Origin: Dryas octopetala
Taxonomy: Eukaryota; Streptophyta; Magnoliopsida; Rosales; Rosaceae
DNA length: 64,000 nt
Direction: 5' to 3'
NCBI GenBank assembly: GCA_963921425.1
Contig: OY992832.1
Coordinates: 31,825,475 to 31,889,474, forward strand
In this document: positions 33,494 to 46,305 of the stretch, piece after piece
Numbering within the stretch: position 1 is the stretch's first letter
How the letters are laid out: every line of letters begins with the position of its first letter
Position numbers and translations under genes: made by a program
The notes under the pieces: generated by a model
Databases searched by the model: none
What the model saw: the letters and a program-made list of their open reading frames with translations, nothing else
What the model was told of the DNA's origin: nothing

Positions 33494-36400
33494 TTCTCCC
33501 AGTTGGACAATCATTGTTCTTAATCATCACATTTACACAATACTGCAAGTAATCTGAATTTGCGCTGGTTTTATTATTTAACAAGACTTAGCTCAACTTT
33601 GTCAAGATATTATATTGAACACCAGATTATGAGAATCAATTAAGTCATTAAACTGCTTAATCCATTCATAGTCATTGATGCCAATACCATATCCCACATA
33701 AGTCATTTACAAGGCATGAAAATGAAAATTGGTTTACAAAGTAGCTGTGTCTTACACAGTATTAAACTTGTAAACTCGGTCCTTCTTAATGATTTTGCCT
33801 TCTCCAAATGCAAGATCACAAAATCTTATTAGCAAGATCTCTATACACATGCACAAACATTATGCCTTAATTACTGTCTGCATTATCTTAATGACAATGT
33901 CACAATCTACATAGGTATACATGTGAATACCACAATGTATGTATATATATACTTTAAAATTTAAATTGAAAAACCATATATATTAGAATTGAGCTGACAA
34001 ACTGAAATCATGATAAGTCTAGTTCAATTTTTATATAACTGAAAAAATTCAAATAACCGAAATTGAATTTATGGCACTCATTGTCTGCCTTAACAACTGA
34101 AATGCATAAAATCAATAGTACTAACAAAATTGAAGCTCCCACTGAACTGAAGCATCTAAAAGTGAAGCATCCACATATAAGTGAGCATTAACCCTTAATT
34201 TCACAAATATTTAGCTCCCACTAATCAAAAGGGGTCTCATAAAAGCAACTTATAAAGTAGAAATTTAATGAACACAATTTCTATGTTCAAAGAGACTACA
34301 TGCATGATTATGTTACACTTTCGGGCAATAAACATAATATGCTATTGAATGTCCTTTATTGCATACTCAAAATAGTAAATAAAGTATTTTGAATTCACCT
34401 AAAATATGCAAAACTAAGAAACTGATCATGAATGTTTCTCCATGCAGCAAAAAATTACTTAAGTGAGTTACCGGGAAAAATCTTTAAATTTCTTATGTGA
34501 ACAAAATTTTAGAACACTATCACATAATAAAAAATTGTCCATTAACCGAAACCCATACATTAAACCTTCTTAAAGTGCTACTATCCCTAGACAGATACAC
34601 TGAAAAATTGTAAACTGAAAATGTCACAGCTGCACTCAAAACTGTTAGATCTTCCCCCAAGTGACTTAGAAATCACATAACATAATAGTCATGCAAAAAG
34701 AGATATGAAGTATCAAAAAGGATTCTACAGCATGACCATTTTATTTCTAAGACACTGATTTGGACATTATGAAAAAAATTCATGGCATTAAAAGGATTCA
34801 CCAAAAGATTACTTTATCTGTACCATAATATGTGACTAGTAATAACATTAAACATACTTAAAAGAGACACAAATTAAGAACTAAACCAATAGCCATGAAA
34901 GTCATATAGGGTAAGACTTGGCAGTAATCACATATGCATAACCACTGGACACAAAAAGTATTATGTGACAGCCGAAAAATAAATATATATAACAAAACTT
35001 ATACATATTATACACCACAATGAACCATAAAAAAAAATATAGAAATTATATAAATAAATCTGCCGAAACCAAAATAGACATAAACTCTTGTTTGCTAATT
35101 TACTAATATATATTTGATTTGCACTAAAGAATCTGATCCATTGAATTAATCTGATTTATTATGTGGTCAGAACCAAAGCAATAACAGAAACAAGTCATAA
35201 TTGATACTTAAAACATAGAGCACAACAAATCAACCCAGCCATATAATAAAACTTTAATGAATTTGTCATGCACTTAAAAGTATTAATCCAAAACTGAACT
35301 AGAACCAAAATCTAAAATCCTTACCTGTATTGAATCTATTAAAACTTGATGTTATTCATGAATCAAATAATCCACCTATAAAAAGATTCATATAAATTTA
35401 ACAACTAATGATGTAAACAAAAACTCATTAGTCATATAAGTTTAATTAACATAAATAGACAAGAACAAATTTGACTGAATATTGTTCTTGAAACTGTAAC
35501 TTCATGCGTTGTTATATCACACCTTTGGGCAAGAAATATAACAAGCTCAAACAAAATTTGCACAAAAGTGCACATGAATTATATTGTCAGTTAAAAGAAA
35601 ACAAATAAGTGAGAATAGATTCAACGAACAAAACTGTTTGAATTTTAATTGCAGATATCAATGCAACACTGAAAATTAAAAAAACAATATGAGTACACTT
35701 GTTTCCATACGGCTGCCAGTATAATCAAAAATTGAAAATAAGATCAATCTCCTTAGCTAAATAGCCCAATCAACTCAATTAGGCCTAACACAATTTCAAG
35801 TCTTACTTTTACTTCTTGAAATTGTGACCATTAAGAGGTTCAATACTAGAAAAACTCATGGATCCTGCATTTAAAAATGATCTATATTAAATCAAAATTG
35901 TACTAAAACTTGATTATAGTAGTTATATACCCGAAAACTGTAGTTGCTTTTCACTACATGAATCAAATTTGTGTTGTTCATGTAGTTAAAACTATAGCAT
36001 ATGTATCATGTTCCATCCTACTATAAGATCCCTTGTTCTAGATGTGCTTTCTCCAATTTGTTGAGCAGAAATTGCAACTATAATAAAAAATGATCTTATT
36101 AGCAGGCTGTAACATGTGAGTGAATTTTATATCTCAAGTGTTCAGATGACTTTATCTCTTTAAAGAGAGCCAACAAACACCTAAAATTTCAAACTTTCAA
36201 TCTATATGATGTCAAGTATTGTTAGCTGGATTACAACACTCATTATGCAAAAGGATTTGTTATTTCTGACATAATGAGAACTATAAACAAAACCCAAGAA
36301 ACTTATCACAGGTTTAACATCAATTTTGTAGTTGATTATATATGTATAAGTACATAACCTTATTGATCCTTGCATGTTCTGAATTACCATTTTGTACAAA

Positions 36401-37270
36401 TAGGATTTAATCAATAAGTAAACAACCTAATAAGGTTACGTATCAGATATATAATATATGCAGCGGAGTGAAAAATTTATTAACACATAACCTTATGAAA
36501 AATTTGCAAATATACATGTATACATAATTTAAGTAACATGGAAGAGAATGAATGGTCTGATTTGGGAGAAAAACCCTTATTTAGTAAAAACCAAAAAGCA
36601 AAAACTGAATATTCTCTTTTGCTACATGAATCGAATTTGTTGTGTTCACGTAGAAAAGATGAATGCAATGAATCATGTCCCTATTCTGCTATGAGTGCCT
36701 TTGTTATGAATATGCTTTCTGCGATTTGTTTAGTAGAAATTATATCCAAAAGAAGAAACTGGCCTCATAGTCAGGCTGTGACATATTAATTCTGCACTTT
36801 AAGTGCTCAGATGGCTTTTCCTCTCTTAAGAGAACCAACAACCACCTAAAGAATGCAGAATTACCTTCTTATGATCTGAGAACATGCTTTATTGATCATA
36901 ACTCCCAAGATGCAGAAGGATTTGTGTTATCTGACACCTTGAAAACTATGATCATATCTACCAGATTATGTTCTCAATTTGAATTGTTAAACTTATTACA
37001 ATTCTGCAACGGATAGAATACATAACCTAGTTAATCCTTGCATATACTGAATTACCAATGCTTACTTAACTGATGAATACAAAATACCTTGACTGTATAT
37101 ATGCACAAAATTCAGCAATAAGATAATAAACAATATGGTTATGTATAAGGTAATAGAAAACACTTATGTATAGATTTATTAACTAGTAAAGGAACAACCA
37201 ATATATATAGCTATGTGTCTGTAAACATGAAACTTAATTACTCCACAGGATCGTACCAAATAAAAATTCA
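33494..37270 (-). other. outer element, 3' internal region, non-coding
   Basis: No recognisable retroviral-type domain on either strand. It contains a diverged direct duplication: about 35935-36440 resembles about 36600-37060 (shared words CTACATGAATC, GCTTTCT, AGGCTGT, CTCAGATG, AAGGATTTGT). Confidence 0.7.
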
Positions 37271-40266
37271 TGACAGGACCGCCCCCGGATTTCACCCTGA
37301 AACCCGGAGAGGTCCTGCGGGAATCCAAAATCAAGGAAAATCCTACCGAAAATTCGGCAAAACCTCCCCTGAAAATGGACTAACCCAAAATTTCAAAACC
37401 TGTCAAAAGCACTTCTAAGTCGTTCAGCCACCTCTACCACAAGCATATAAGGGTCTCAGACCCGTCCAAAGATAAATACAACTAATTTTCATAGGTTATC
37501 AGAGCCATTCTAGATTTTATCTTTATACAAATAGCATTAAAAGGAAACTCTAAAAGCCTACAAGGTCTTCACACACTTTCAGAGTGCCTCGACGTTCTTC
37601 TTGGCTCGACCGCTCGTACCTGGGGAAATTTTTAAAATAAATAAGACGTGAGAGAAAAATCTCAGTGAGTGGACATAGAAGTTTTAATAACATGTAGTTT
37701 TTCGTAAACTCTAAATTTGATTTTTCCTTTAGAATTCCCCAGTTTTAAAACATTTTCACAAATCCCTTTCTAAACCATCTCAAAACTGTAAATCAAACTC
37801 TGAAAAACAATTTATACTCTCAAGCTGTAAAATTATTAAAATATCTAAAATAAAATACATTGCCTTAATGAAACTGTCGTTTAAAACGTTTACTGGTGTA
37901 ATATATTTTCTCAAAATACTTCCCAACTGAAAACTCACGCCACACTAGTACCCGGGAAACTGCTGGTCATACACTGCCGAGTCATCTCTAGGCAAGTGCA
38001 GAGCAAATATACACCTGTGCTGGTCATACACCGCCGAGTCATCTCTAGGCGAGTGCAGAGCAATTATGTACCTGTGCTGGTCATACACCGCCGAGTCATC
38101 TCTAGGCGAGTGCAGAGCAATTATGTACCTGTGCTGGTCATACACCGCCGAGTCATCTCTAGGCGAGTGCAGAGCAATTATGTACCTGTACTGGTCATAC
38201 ACCGCCGAGTCATCTCTAGGCAAGTGCAGAGCAATTATACACCTGTGCTGGTCATACACCGCCGAGTCATCTCTAGGCGAGTGCAGAGCAATATTTACCT
38301 GCTGAAGGGGGTACTAATATGACGGTTTAAAACTTCTCATTTATCTTTATAAAATTTGTAACTCAAATCAATATTTCTAATTCAAGACTCATGAAAACCA
38401 ACTAATAAAATCATAATTTAAGAAAACACTTCCAAATCAAAGATCCAATTCAACTTCTATTATCTCTCAAACAAATTCAATAACTACATGAATAAATCAT
38501 GAATTTAGAAAAGTATTTGCAAAAATAAAGTCCACTCACAAAGATTGCCCTAGCTTCGATCCTCCGCTGGATCGTCACGAGTCACAGTCGTGTCTCCTAA
38601 AATAAATAGAATATTAAAATATAAGATTAATCTTGGCTCAACTACATTTAAAAGTGTATGTGGCAACTTAAACATCTCCCTCAACTTCCATCTTCACAAC
38701 GGTTAATAAATTCCTCACCTAACTATAAACGCTCTCTAATTCACTCCGAGTCCTCCCAAGTTCAATTCCCACGTCACACGCACTCTCCAAACTAATCATA
38801 AACCCAAAACAAAACCTATGTAGGATCTACTTTGATCGGAAGTTCATCCGAGAGTTGTTTTGTAATCGGAACAGTGTTTAATTACTGCCCAAAATGGGGT
38901 TTCATCAACTCGAGCTACTTCAACTTATCCAAAACCATTAACTAACTCAATACAATCCAAATTTCACATTCAACAACCAAATTGACGGTGGGGGGTCAGA
39001 ACCACCGCTGTCACCACTCAAAGTGGCATTTCTAAAATCCAACTTTCACAATCTCTTAACATTTCTCAAATCTTTCAAATCTACACAACAAATGGGGTTT
39101 TCTAGGGGTAGGAATTGTCCACAAATATACAAGAATAACTTCCAGAATTCGAAATCTAAGGGCAACCCGAAATGGGTTCCAAACCCCAAAATCCAATTTC
39201 TCCCAAACTCAAAATTTAACTTTCAATTTTAATTAAATTTTCAGGTTCTAAACGACCAATGGGTATTTTAGGGATGTAATACATCACAGAAAACAGAGGG
39301 AAAAGCCCTCAATCTGAAATCTACAGAAGAATCCGAAATGGCCCTACAATCCTCCAAAATCCAAGTTTCTAAATGTTCAAATTGATCAAGATAGATATAG
39401 GGGAAATAAAACCCATAGAAAATGGAGGAAAACTCACCTGAAATGGAGGTGATTGGCGCCGATAATTGGTCAGAATCCGGCGAGACAAGGGTAGCCAAAC
39501 CGCTGGGTTTTCTGTGTGCGCGGGCTGGGCTAGCTGGAGGAGTGGCCGGGGGAGGTGGTCGGCGTCGGGAAGGCTCGCCGGTGGCTTGGACAGGTCGGGT
39601 GGTGGCTGGAATTGGCCGGGCTGGGCCGAGTTGGTCGCGCGCAGTGGAGAAGGGAGAAGAGAGAGTCACAGAGAGAGGGAAATCTGGGGGGGGGGGGTCT
39701 GTGGGGTCGGTGACGACGAGAGGGACTCGTCGCCAGCCTCTGGTTGTCAGAACAATGGCCGGAGCCGGCCGCGCCCGAGAGAGGAGAGGGAGGAGGAGAG
39801 TGAGCTCGGGGAGAGAGAGGGAGAAGTGAGGGAGTGCGGGAGAGAGAGAGAGATAAAAAGGGAGAGAGAAAGTTCTAGAGAGAGAGAGAGAGTTGTGGAA
39901 AAATCTAGAGAGAGAGGAAATCTGATTTATAAAACCCACTTTTATAAATTTACAACATTGCCCCTCACTTTAAACGCCTATATCTTTCAAACTGTAACTC
40001 GGATTGGCGCGTGCCGCGTGTCTATGAAATCGTGAGTTCGAAACTTATCCAACGGACCCGAAGTCAAAATCAAAAGCCCTTTTATTTTAAAAGTCAAATT
40101 TTGGGTCAAGCTTAAATTAAAACCAAAATAAATCAAAACCCTTTTTATTTTCCAAATAAATCTTAAAATCTTTAAAATAAAATCCAACATCTTTTATAAA
40201 CCTCTTCAAAACATAGTTAAATAAAAATTTAAATTTCTAGTGAAAAATTTGGGTCGGGTCGTTACA
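37271..40266 (-). repeat. 3' LTR of the nested element
   Basis: Contains six tandem 57-bp units (37962-38303) and a GC-rich stretch with GA-rich sequence (about 39440-39900) that creates long but probably meaningless open frames on both strands. Confidence 0.92.
37962..38303 (+). repeat. 57-bp tandem repeat, 6 units, in the left LTR
   Basis: Unit begins GCTGGTCATACACCGCCGAG and continues TCATCTCTAGGC. Units differ at a handful of positions. Because 57 is a multiple of three, frames stay open on both strands. Confidence 0.95.
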
Positions 40267-41286
40267 ACCTTCCCCCCTTAAAAAAATTTCGTCCTCAAAA
40301 TTTAGTATAATCATAACGGACAAGTGATGCCCGAACTCGTAACTCTTATCAAGTTTCTAAGCCGGTTCCACCCATGTACGATCCCACCATGAGACCTGAC
40401 TAACGCAATATTTCTTTATATGTAGTACCTCGCTTCTTTAGTCCAAACAAAAATATAATACTCGTCAAAGTGAATTGTCGCCATGTCAAATCCAAAATGT
40501 GAATCACAAACTCCTATCTCGACGTTAGAGCGATGGTGTGCCCTGTAACTCATTAGGTGATCCACTAAAAGTTTCATCATTGCACCACTAGAGTAGGTGT
40601 CACGAATAGGCAACGAGGGAGCGTCATTGTGTCCATCCAAAAATTCACCGAGAGGCGTCAAGATCACTATCCGCACATGATCGTGTACTGTATTGACTGC
40701 TCGTATCAATATGTGCTTGATATGCTAACTCCTTTATTTTACTTGACTTGTAAATTCTCAACTTGTGTTATCAGTAATTGTAACCGATATAATTAACCCT
40801 TTGGCTTAATCGAAGAAAATCTGAATTCTTGCCCAAGTTGTCTTCATTTCCTCGCTAATCCTTTTGTTGATCACGTGTCGGGGTGATTTGTGTAAGTCTC
40901 ACCACGCTTCCGCTGCGCAACTCTGATTGACCCTCTGATCTTTAAATGTATCCAATAGTACTCTAAATACCCTCTGCTCAAAACCTCGAAAAATTATTAC
41001 TAAACTCAAACACCTAAGTACTTCTCCACGATCTCAACTCCTTAAGTACTAATCAAAATTTATCCTTGAAGTGCACGAGTCAAGGCTGAAATACAGACGT
41101 ACCGTAATCGTAACACTCACGTTATTCGAATAAACTATACCCCCAAAACCTACCACAAACTTCTTGAGGTCGGCCACGTCGAGGAGGCATATCCATATTA
41201 GCTGAGGAAAACCTTCCCATACATCGAAGGATGCACACGAGGTGCGAAGTCTTCAAGAATTCAAACCTAATGCTCTGATACCAAGT
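40267..41286 (-). other. internal region of the nested element
   Basis: About 1020 bp between the two LTRs. A 97-codon minus-strand frame (40416-40709) has no recognised domain. No gag, protease, reverse transcriptase or integrase similarity. Confidence 0.75.
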
Positions 41287-44220
41287 TGACAGGACCGCCC
41301 CCGGATTTCACCCTGAAACCCGGAGAGGTCCTGCGGGAATCCAAAATCAAGGAAAATCCTACCGAAAATTCGGCAGAACCTCCCCTGAAAATGGACTAAC
41401 CCAAAATTTCAAAACCTGTCAAAAGCACTTCTAAGTCGTTCAGCCACCTCTACCACAAGCATATAAGGGTCTCAGACCCGTCCAAAGATAAATACAACTA
41501 ATTTTCATAGGTTATCAGAGCCATTCTAGATTTTATCTTTATACAAATAGCATTAAAAGGAAACTCTAAAAGCCTACAAGGTCTTCACACGCTTTCAGAG
41601 TGCCTCGACGTTCTTGGCTCGACCGCTCGTACCTGGGGAAATTTTTAAAATAAATAAGACGTGAGAGAAAAATCTCAGTGAGTGGACATAGAAGTTTTAA
41701 TAACATGTAGTTTTTCGTAAACTCTAAATTTGATTTTTCCTTTAGAATTCCCCAGTTTTAAAATATTTTCACAAATCCCTTTCTAAACCATCTCAAAACT
41801 GTAAATCAAACTCTGAAAAACAATTTATACTCTCAAGCTGTAAAATTATTAAAATATCTAAAATAAAATACATTGCCTTAATGAAACTGTCGTTTAAAAC
41901 GTTTACTGGTGTAATATATTTTCTCAAAATACTTCTCAACTGAAAACTCACGCCACACTAGTACCCGGGAAACTGCTGGTCATACACTGCCGAGTCATCT
42001 CTAGGCAAGTGCAGAGCAAATATACACCTGTGCTGGTCATACACCGCCGAGTCATCTCTAGGCGAGTGCAGAGCAATTATGTACCTGTGCTGGTCATACA
42101 CCGCCGAGTCATCTCTAGGCGAGTGCAGAGCAATTATGTACCTGTGCTGGTCATACACCGCCGAGTCATCTCTAGGCAAGTGCAGAGCAATTATACACCT
42201 GTGCTGGTCATACACCGCCGAGTCATCTCTAGGCGAGTGCAGAGCAATATTTACCTGCTGAAGGGGGTACTAATATGACGGTTTAAAACTTCTCATTTAT
42301 CTTTATAAAATTTGTAACTCAAATCAATATTTCTAATTCAAGACTCATGAAAACCAACTAATAAAATCATAATTTAAGAAAACACTTCCAAATCAAAGAT
42401 CCAATTCAACTTCTATTATCTCTCAAACAAATTCAATAACTACATGAATAAATCATGAATTTAGAAAAGTATTTGCAAAAATAAAGTCCACTCACAAAGA
42501 TTGCCCTAGCTTCGATCCTCCGCTGGATCGTCACGAGTCACAGTCGTGTCTCCTAAAATAAATAGAATATTAAAATATAAGATTAATCTTGGCTCAACTA
42601 CATTTAAAAGTGTATGTGGCAACTTAAACATCTCCCTCAACTTCCATCTTCACAACGGTTAATAAATTCCTCACCTAACTATAAACGCTCTCTAATTCAC
42701 TCCGAGTCCTCCCAAGTTCAATTCCCACGTCACACGCATTCTCCAAACTAATCATAAACCCAAAACAAAACCTATGTAGGATCTACTTTGATCGGAAGTT
42801 CATCCGAGAGTTGTTTTGTAATCGGAACAGTGTTTAATTACTGCCCAAAATGGGGTTTCATCAACTCGAGCTACTTCAACTTATCCAAAACCATTAACTA
42901 ACTCAATACAATCCAAATTTCACATTCAACAACCAAATTGACGGTGGGGGGTCAGAACCACCGCTGTCACCACTCAAAGTGGCATTTCTAAAATCCAACT
43001 TTCACAATCTCTTAACATTTCTCAAATCTTTCAAATCTACACAACAAATGGGGTTTTCTAGGGGTAGGAATTGTCCACAAATATACAAGAATAACTTCCA
43101 GAATTCGAAATCTAAGGGCAACCCGAAATGGGTTCCAAACCCCAAAATCCAATTTCTCCCAAACTCAAAATTTAACTTTCAATTTTAATTAAATTTTCAG
43201 GTTCTAAACGACCAATGGGTATTTTAGGGATGTAATACATCACAGAAAACAGAGGGAAAAGCCCTCAATCTGAAATCTACAGAAGAATCCGAAATGGCCC
43301 TACAATCCTCCAAAATCCAAGTTTCTAAATGTTCAAATTGATCAAGATAGATATAGGGGAAATAAAACCCATAGAAAATGGAGGAAAACTCACCTGAAAT
43401 GGAGGTGATTGGCGCTGGTAATTGGTCAGAATCCGGCGAGACAAGGGTAGCCAAACCGCTGGGTTTTCTGTGTGCGCGGGCTGGGCTAGCTGGAGGAGTG
43501 GCCGGGGGAGGTGGTCGGCGTCGGGAAGGCTCGCCGGTGGCTTGGACAGGTCGGGTGGTGGCTGGAATTGGCCGGGCTGGGCCGAGTTGGTCGCGCGCAG
43601 TGGAGAAGGGAGAAGAGAGAGTCACAGAGAGAGGGAAATCTGGGGGGGGGGGGTCTGTGGGGTCGGTGACGACGAGAGGGATTCGTCGCCAGCCGCTGGT
43701 TGCCGGAACAATGGCCGGAGCCGGCCGCGCCCGAGAGAGGAGAGGGAGGAGGAGAGTGAGCTCGGGGAGAGAGAGGGAGAAGTGAGGGAGTGCGGGAGAG
43801 AGAGAGAGATAAAAAGGGAGAGAGAAAGTTCTAGAGAGAGAGAGAGAGTTGTGGAAAAATCTAGAGAGAGGAAATCTGATTTATAAAACCCACTTTTATA
43901 AATTTACAACATTGCCCCTCACTTTAAACACCTATATCTTTCAAACTGTAACTCGGATTGGCGCGTGCCGCGTGTCTATGAAATCGTGAGTTCGAAACTT
44001 ATCCAACAGACCCGAAGTCAAAATCAAAAGCCCTTTTATTTTAAAAGTCAAATTTTGGGTCAAGCTTAAATTAAAACCAAAATAAATCAAAACCCTTTTT
44101 ATTTTCCAAATAAATCTTAAAATCTTTAAAATAAAATCCAACATCTTTTATAAACCTCTTCAAAACATAGTTAAATAAAAATTTAAATTTCTAGTGAAAA
44201 ATTTGGGTCGGGTCGTTACA
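41287..44220 (-). repeat. 5' LTR of the nested element
   Basis: Near-identical to 37271-40266. Its 57-bp array (41975-42259) has five units instead of six. Confidence 0.92.
41975..42259 (+). repeat. 57-bp tandem repeat, 5 units, in the right LTR
   Basis: Same unit as 37962-38303; the first unit (CACTGCCGAG) and last unit (GCAATATTTACC) are the same end variants in both LTRs, so the difference is one interior unit. Confidence 0.95.
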
Positions 44221-45667
44221 ATTCATGAATGTATTTGTGAACTGCACATATAATTCTTGATGCTCAACAGACAATTTTTAGGTGCAGATCATAAAATACT
44301 TGCCCACTTGCTGTGAGCTTACCAGAAGCATTGATCCCTTTCTTTTATTATGTTTATGGCAAAACATGTAAACACTCTAATAAAACATGTATTCCAGGAA
44401 GACCATATGCTAGATGACTTATATGCCATCTAGCCCAACATAGTGCTCAAAACAATTTTGCAAAAACAAAACTTAAGAAAAAATAGTACTGTCAAGCAAA
44501 TCTTGCTTGTCTTAATCTTAACCTGCAATATTAGCTTTTAGGACATAATAGGTGTATCCAAATAATTTGATATGCAAAAAAGAAAATGTAAATTTGCATA
44601 CCAATACCTTTTGTATTATGCTCCTGCAATCTTATAATCACAATGTATATATTTCTTTCCTTTAGGTGCAATACAACTGCACTTGCCAACAAAGCTGATG
44701 AAAGGAAACTTATATAACTTTAAATAAAATAGGACTTATTATCATGGAAACGAAAAGAAAACTGAATATGAATCCATACAAGCAAAAACCCATACAATGA
44801 TTAACCATGGAGTCAAAACTAGAATTGTCAATTCATTGAGCAAGAATCAAGTTCCAATTGACGAAGCAAATCAAAACCCAGCAATTAATTCATGTAAAAC
44901 AAACAGCCCAGAAATTTCGTGAAAAAACCCGAAAGGAATGAATTCTAAGAACTCACGAAATCAAAGTTTTCAAAACTGATAAATCAATGCCAATAGAAAT
45001 ATTCAATCAGTCAATCCGCAGCAAACTCATTCAAAAATTCAAGCCAAATTTTTCCAAAGACAATGAAAATCAGAGAAAAACCAAAAAATGGCAGAAAACC
45101 TAAAAAGTTCTCAAAAACTTTGATTAGAACAGATATCTACGAATTGAAACAGGGATTGTCATTATCATGCTCGAAAAACATGGAAAAAACAACGAATTAA
45201 TCCATAAGTGTTATTCTAAGCATGCCGAAAACAATTACCCAAACATCAAATCACGCAAAACATGATAAAAAAGAATGAAAGCTGAACTGGGTTCTTAAAC
45301 CTTGTTGCGCGCGAGAGAAGAAGGAAGGACAAAGTTGCTGTTCTTATGCTTTTGTCCAAAATGCACCGCATGGTGCTCTCTTTTGGTCTTCAACGGGCCT
45401 GATGGTACTTTCCAATACAGCAAGCCGCACAAGCATAATTATATAATATAATTAATCAATTAAAACTTTATAATATATATAAATTTGAAATCAATATAAT
45501 ATATTCAATTATACTTTACAATGAAAATTCATAGAGGATGATTTATATTGATTTCAACGTACAATTAGTATATTTGTTACATAAACTTATCAGAAAAAAC
45601 ATGTAGTCGAAAACTGAAACAACTTTATCTTGATCTCTAGTTTGTGTATAAAGGCTCTGATACCACA
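44221..45667 (-). other. outer element, 5' internal region, non-coding
   Basis: Leader side of the outer element next to its primer-binding site. No open frame of interest. Confidence 0.7.
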
Positions 45668-46197
45668 TGTAAGAACTGAAATATAAATTATGTAGCATAC
45701 ACAAATCAACAGATATAAATATAATTCGACATCAATATGATAATCATATAACCGTAATATATAATTAACTACTAACCTGATGAAGACATACTGCTAGCAA
45801 ATTAAATACCTCCAGTCAAGATGCTCAAGTCTTCTAGCCATCACAGCAATGAATTAACCTCTCACACAATGGGGCAGAGCTTATTGATTTTAAGTGTTAG
45901 CTGTGTGACCAGGGACCTGTGCTTATATAGAGTACTCATAGATTCCTAGTACCTCACATCAAGGACTCCAGAATCCAATCCTAATAGGACTCTATAAAGA
46001 CTTTGCTGGATCATTGCCTTGTTTATAACATAAGGACTTTAGGTAACTAAGTCTTCCTAGTCCAACTCAGATAAGTAATCTATTTAAGATGGACTTGCTG
46101 ATTTATGTCTTATTAATAAACATATTACTTGTATCTTAAGTATTAGTGTAATACTGACTTTGAGTAACACAAGGCATTAGTCCATTTAATTCTTACA
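45668..46197 (-). repeat. 5' LTR of the outer element
   Basis: Starts TGTAAGAACTG and ends TTCTTACA; aligned with 32946-33493. Followed directly by the target duplication GAGAG. Confidence 0.92.
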
Positions 46198-46305
46198 GAG
46201 AGGACTTTCTATCTACTCTGGATCCTTTATTTTTTTTTTTAACCAATAAATTGATTTGCAATTCAAATAACCTGTCATTAACTTATGGATACTTGATTTT
46301 TTCAA

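Larger units (their letters stand above)
37271..44220 (-). mobile_element. young nested LTR element with 3 kb LTRs (LARD-like)
   Basis: LTRs 37271-40266 (2996 bp) and 41287-44220 (2934 bp) are nearly identical, both TGACAGGACC...GGTCGTTACA. A perfect 5-bp duplication ATTCA flanks it (37266-37270, 44221-44225). The Met-tRNA primer site TGGTATCAGAGC (minus strand, 41272-41283) and the polypurine tract AAGGGGGGAAGGT (minus strand, just right of 40266) give a leftward direction. The internal region is only about 1.0 kb and has no gag-pol. By eye roughly 13 substitutions separate the LTRs (about 0.4-0.5%), so insertion was about 0.2 million years ago at an assumed 1.3e-8 per site per year. It looks whole as a non-autonomous element. 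Confidence 0.93.
32946..46197 (-). mobile_element. LTR retrotransposon without coding capacity (outer), carrying a nested LTR element
   Basis: LTRs at 32946-33493 and 45668-46197 are direct repeats. A perfect 5-bp duplication GAGAG flanks the whole (32941-32945, 46198-46202). A primer-binding site for initiator Met-tRNA (TGGTATCAGAGCC on the minus strand, 45653-45665) lies just inside the right LTR, so the element points leftward. Without the nested element the internal region is about 5.2 kb and shows no gag or pol similarity, so it is non-autonomous. By eye about 25 substitutions separate the LTRs (near 5%), suggesting about 2 million years if 1.3e-8 changes per site per year is assumed. 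Confidence 0.9.

Noticed and set aside
37945-38322. Protein with 19-residue repeats (both strands) in the LTR array, or a CRISPR-like array
   Set aside because: The 57-bp tandem units are a multiple of three, which opens frames by itself. Units are contiguous without unique spacers, and this is a plant LTR.
39268-40035. Overlapping open frames of about 130-220 codons in the GC-rich part of the LTR
   Set aside because: GC-rich, low-complexity, both strands open, no known domain; the same in the other LTR copy.
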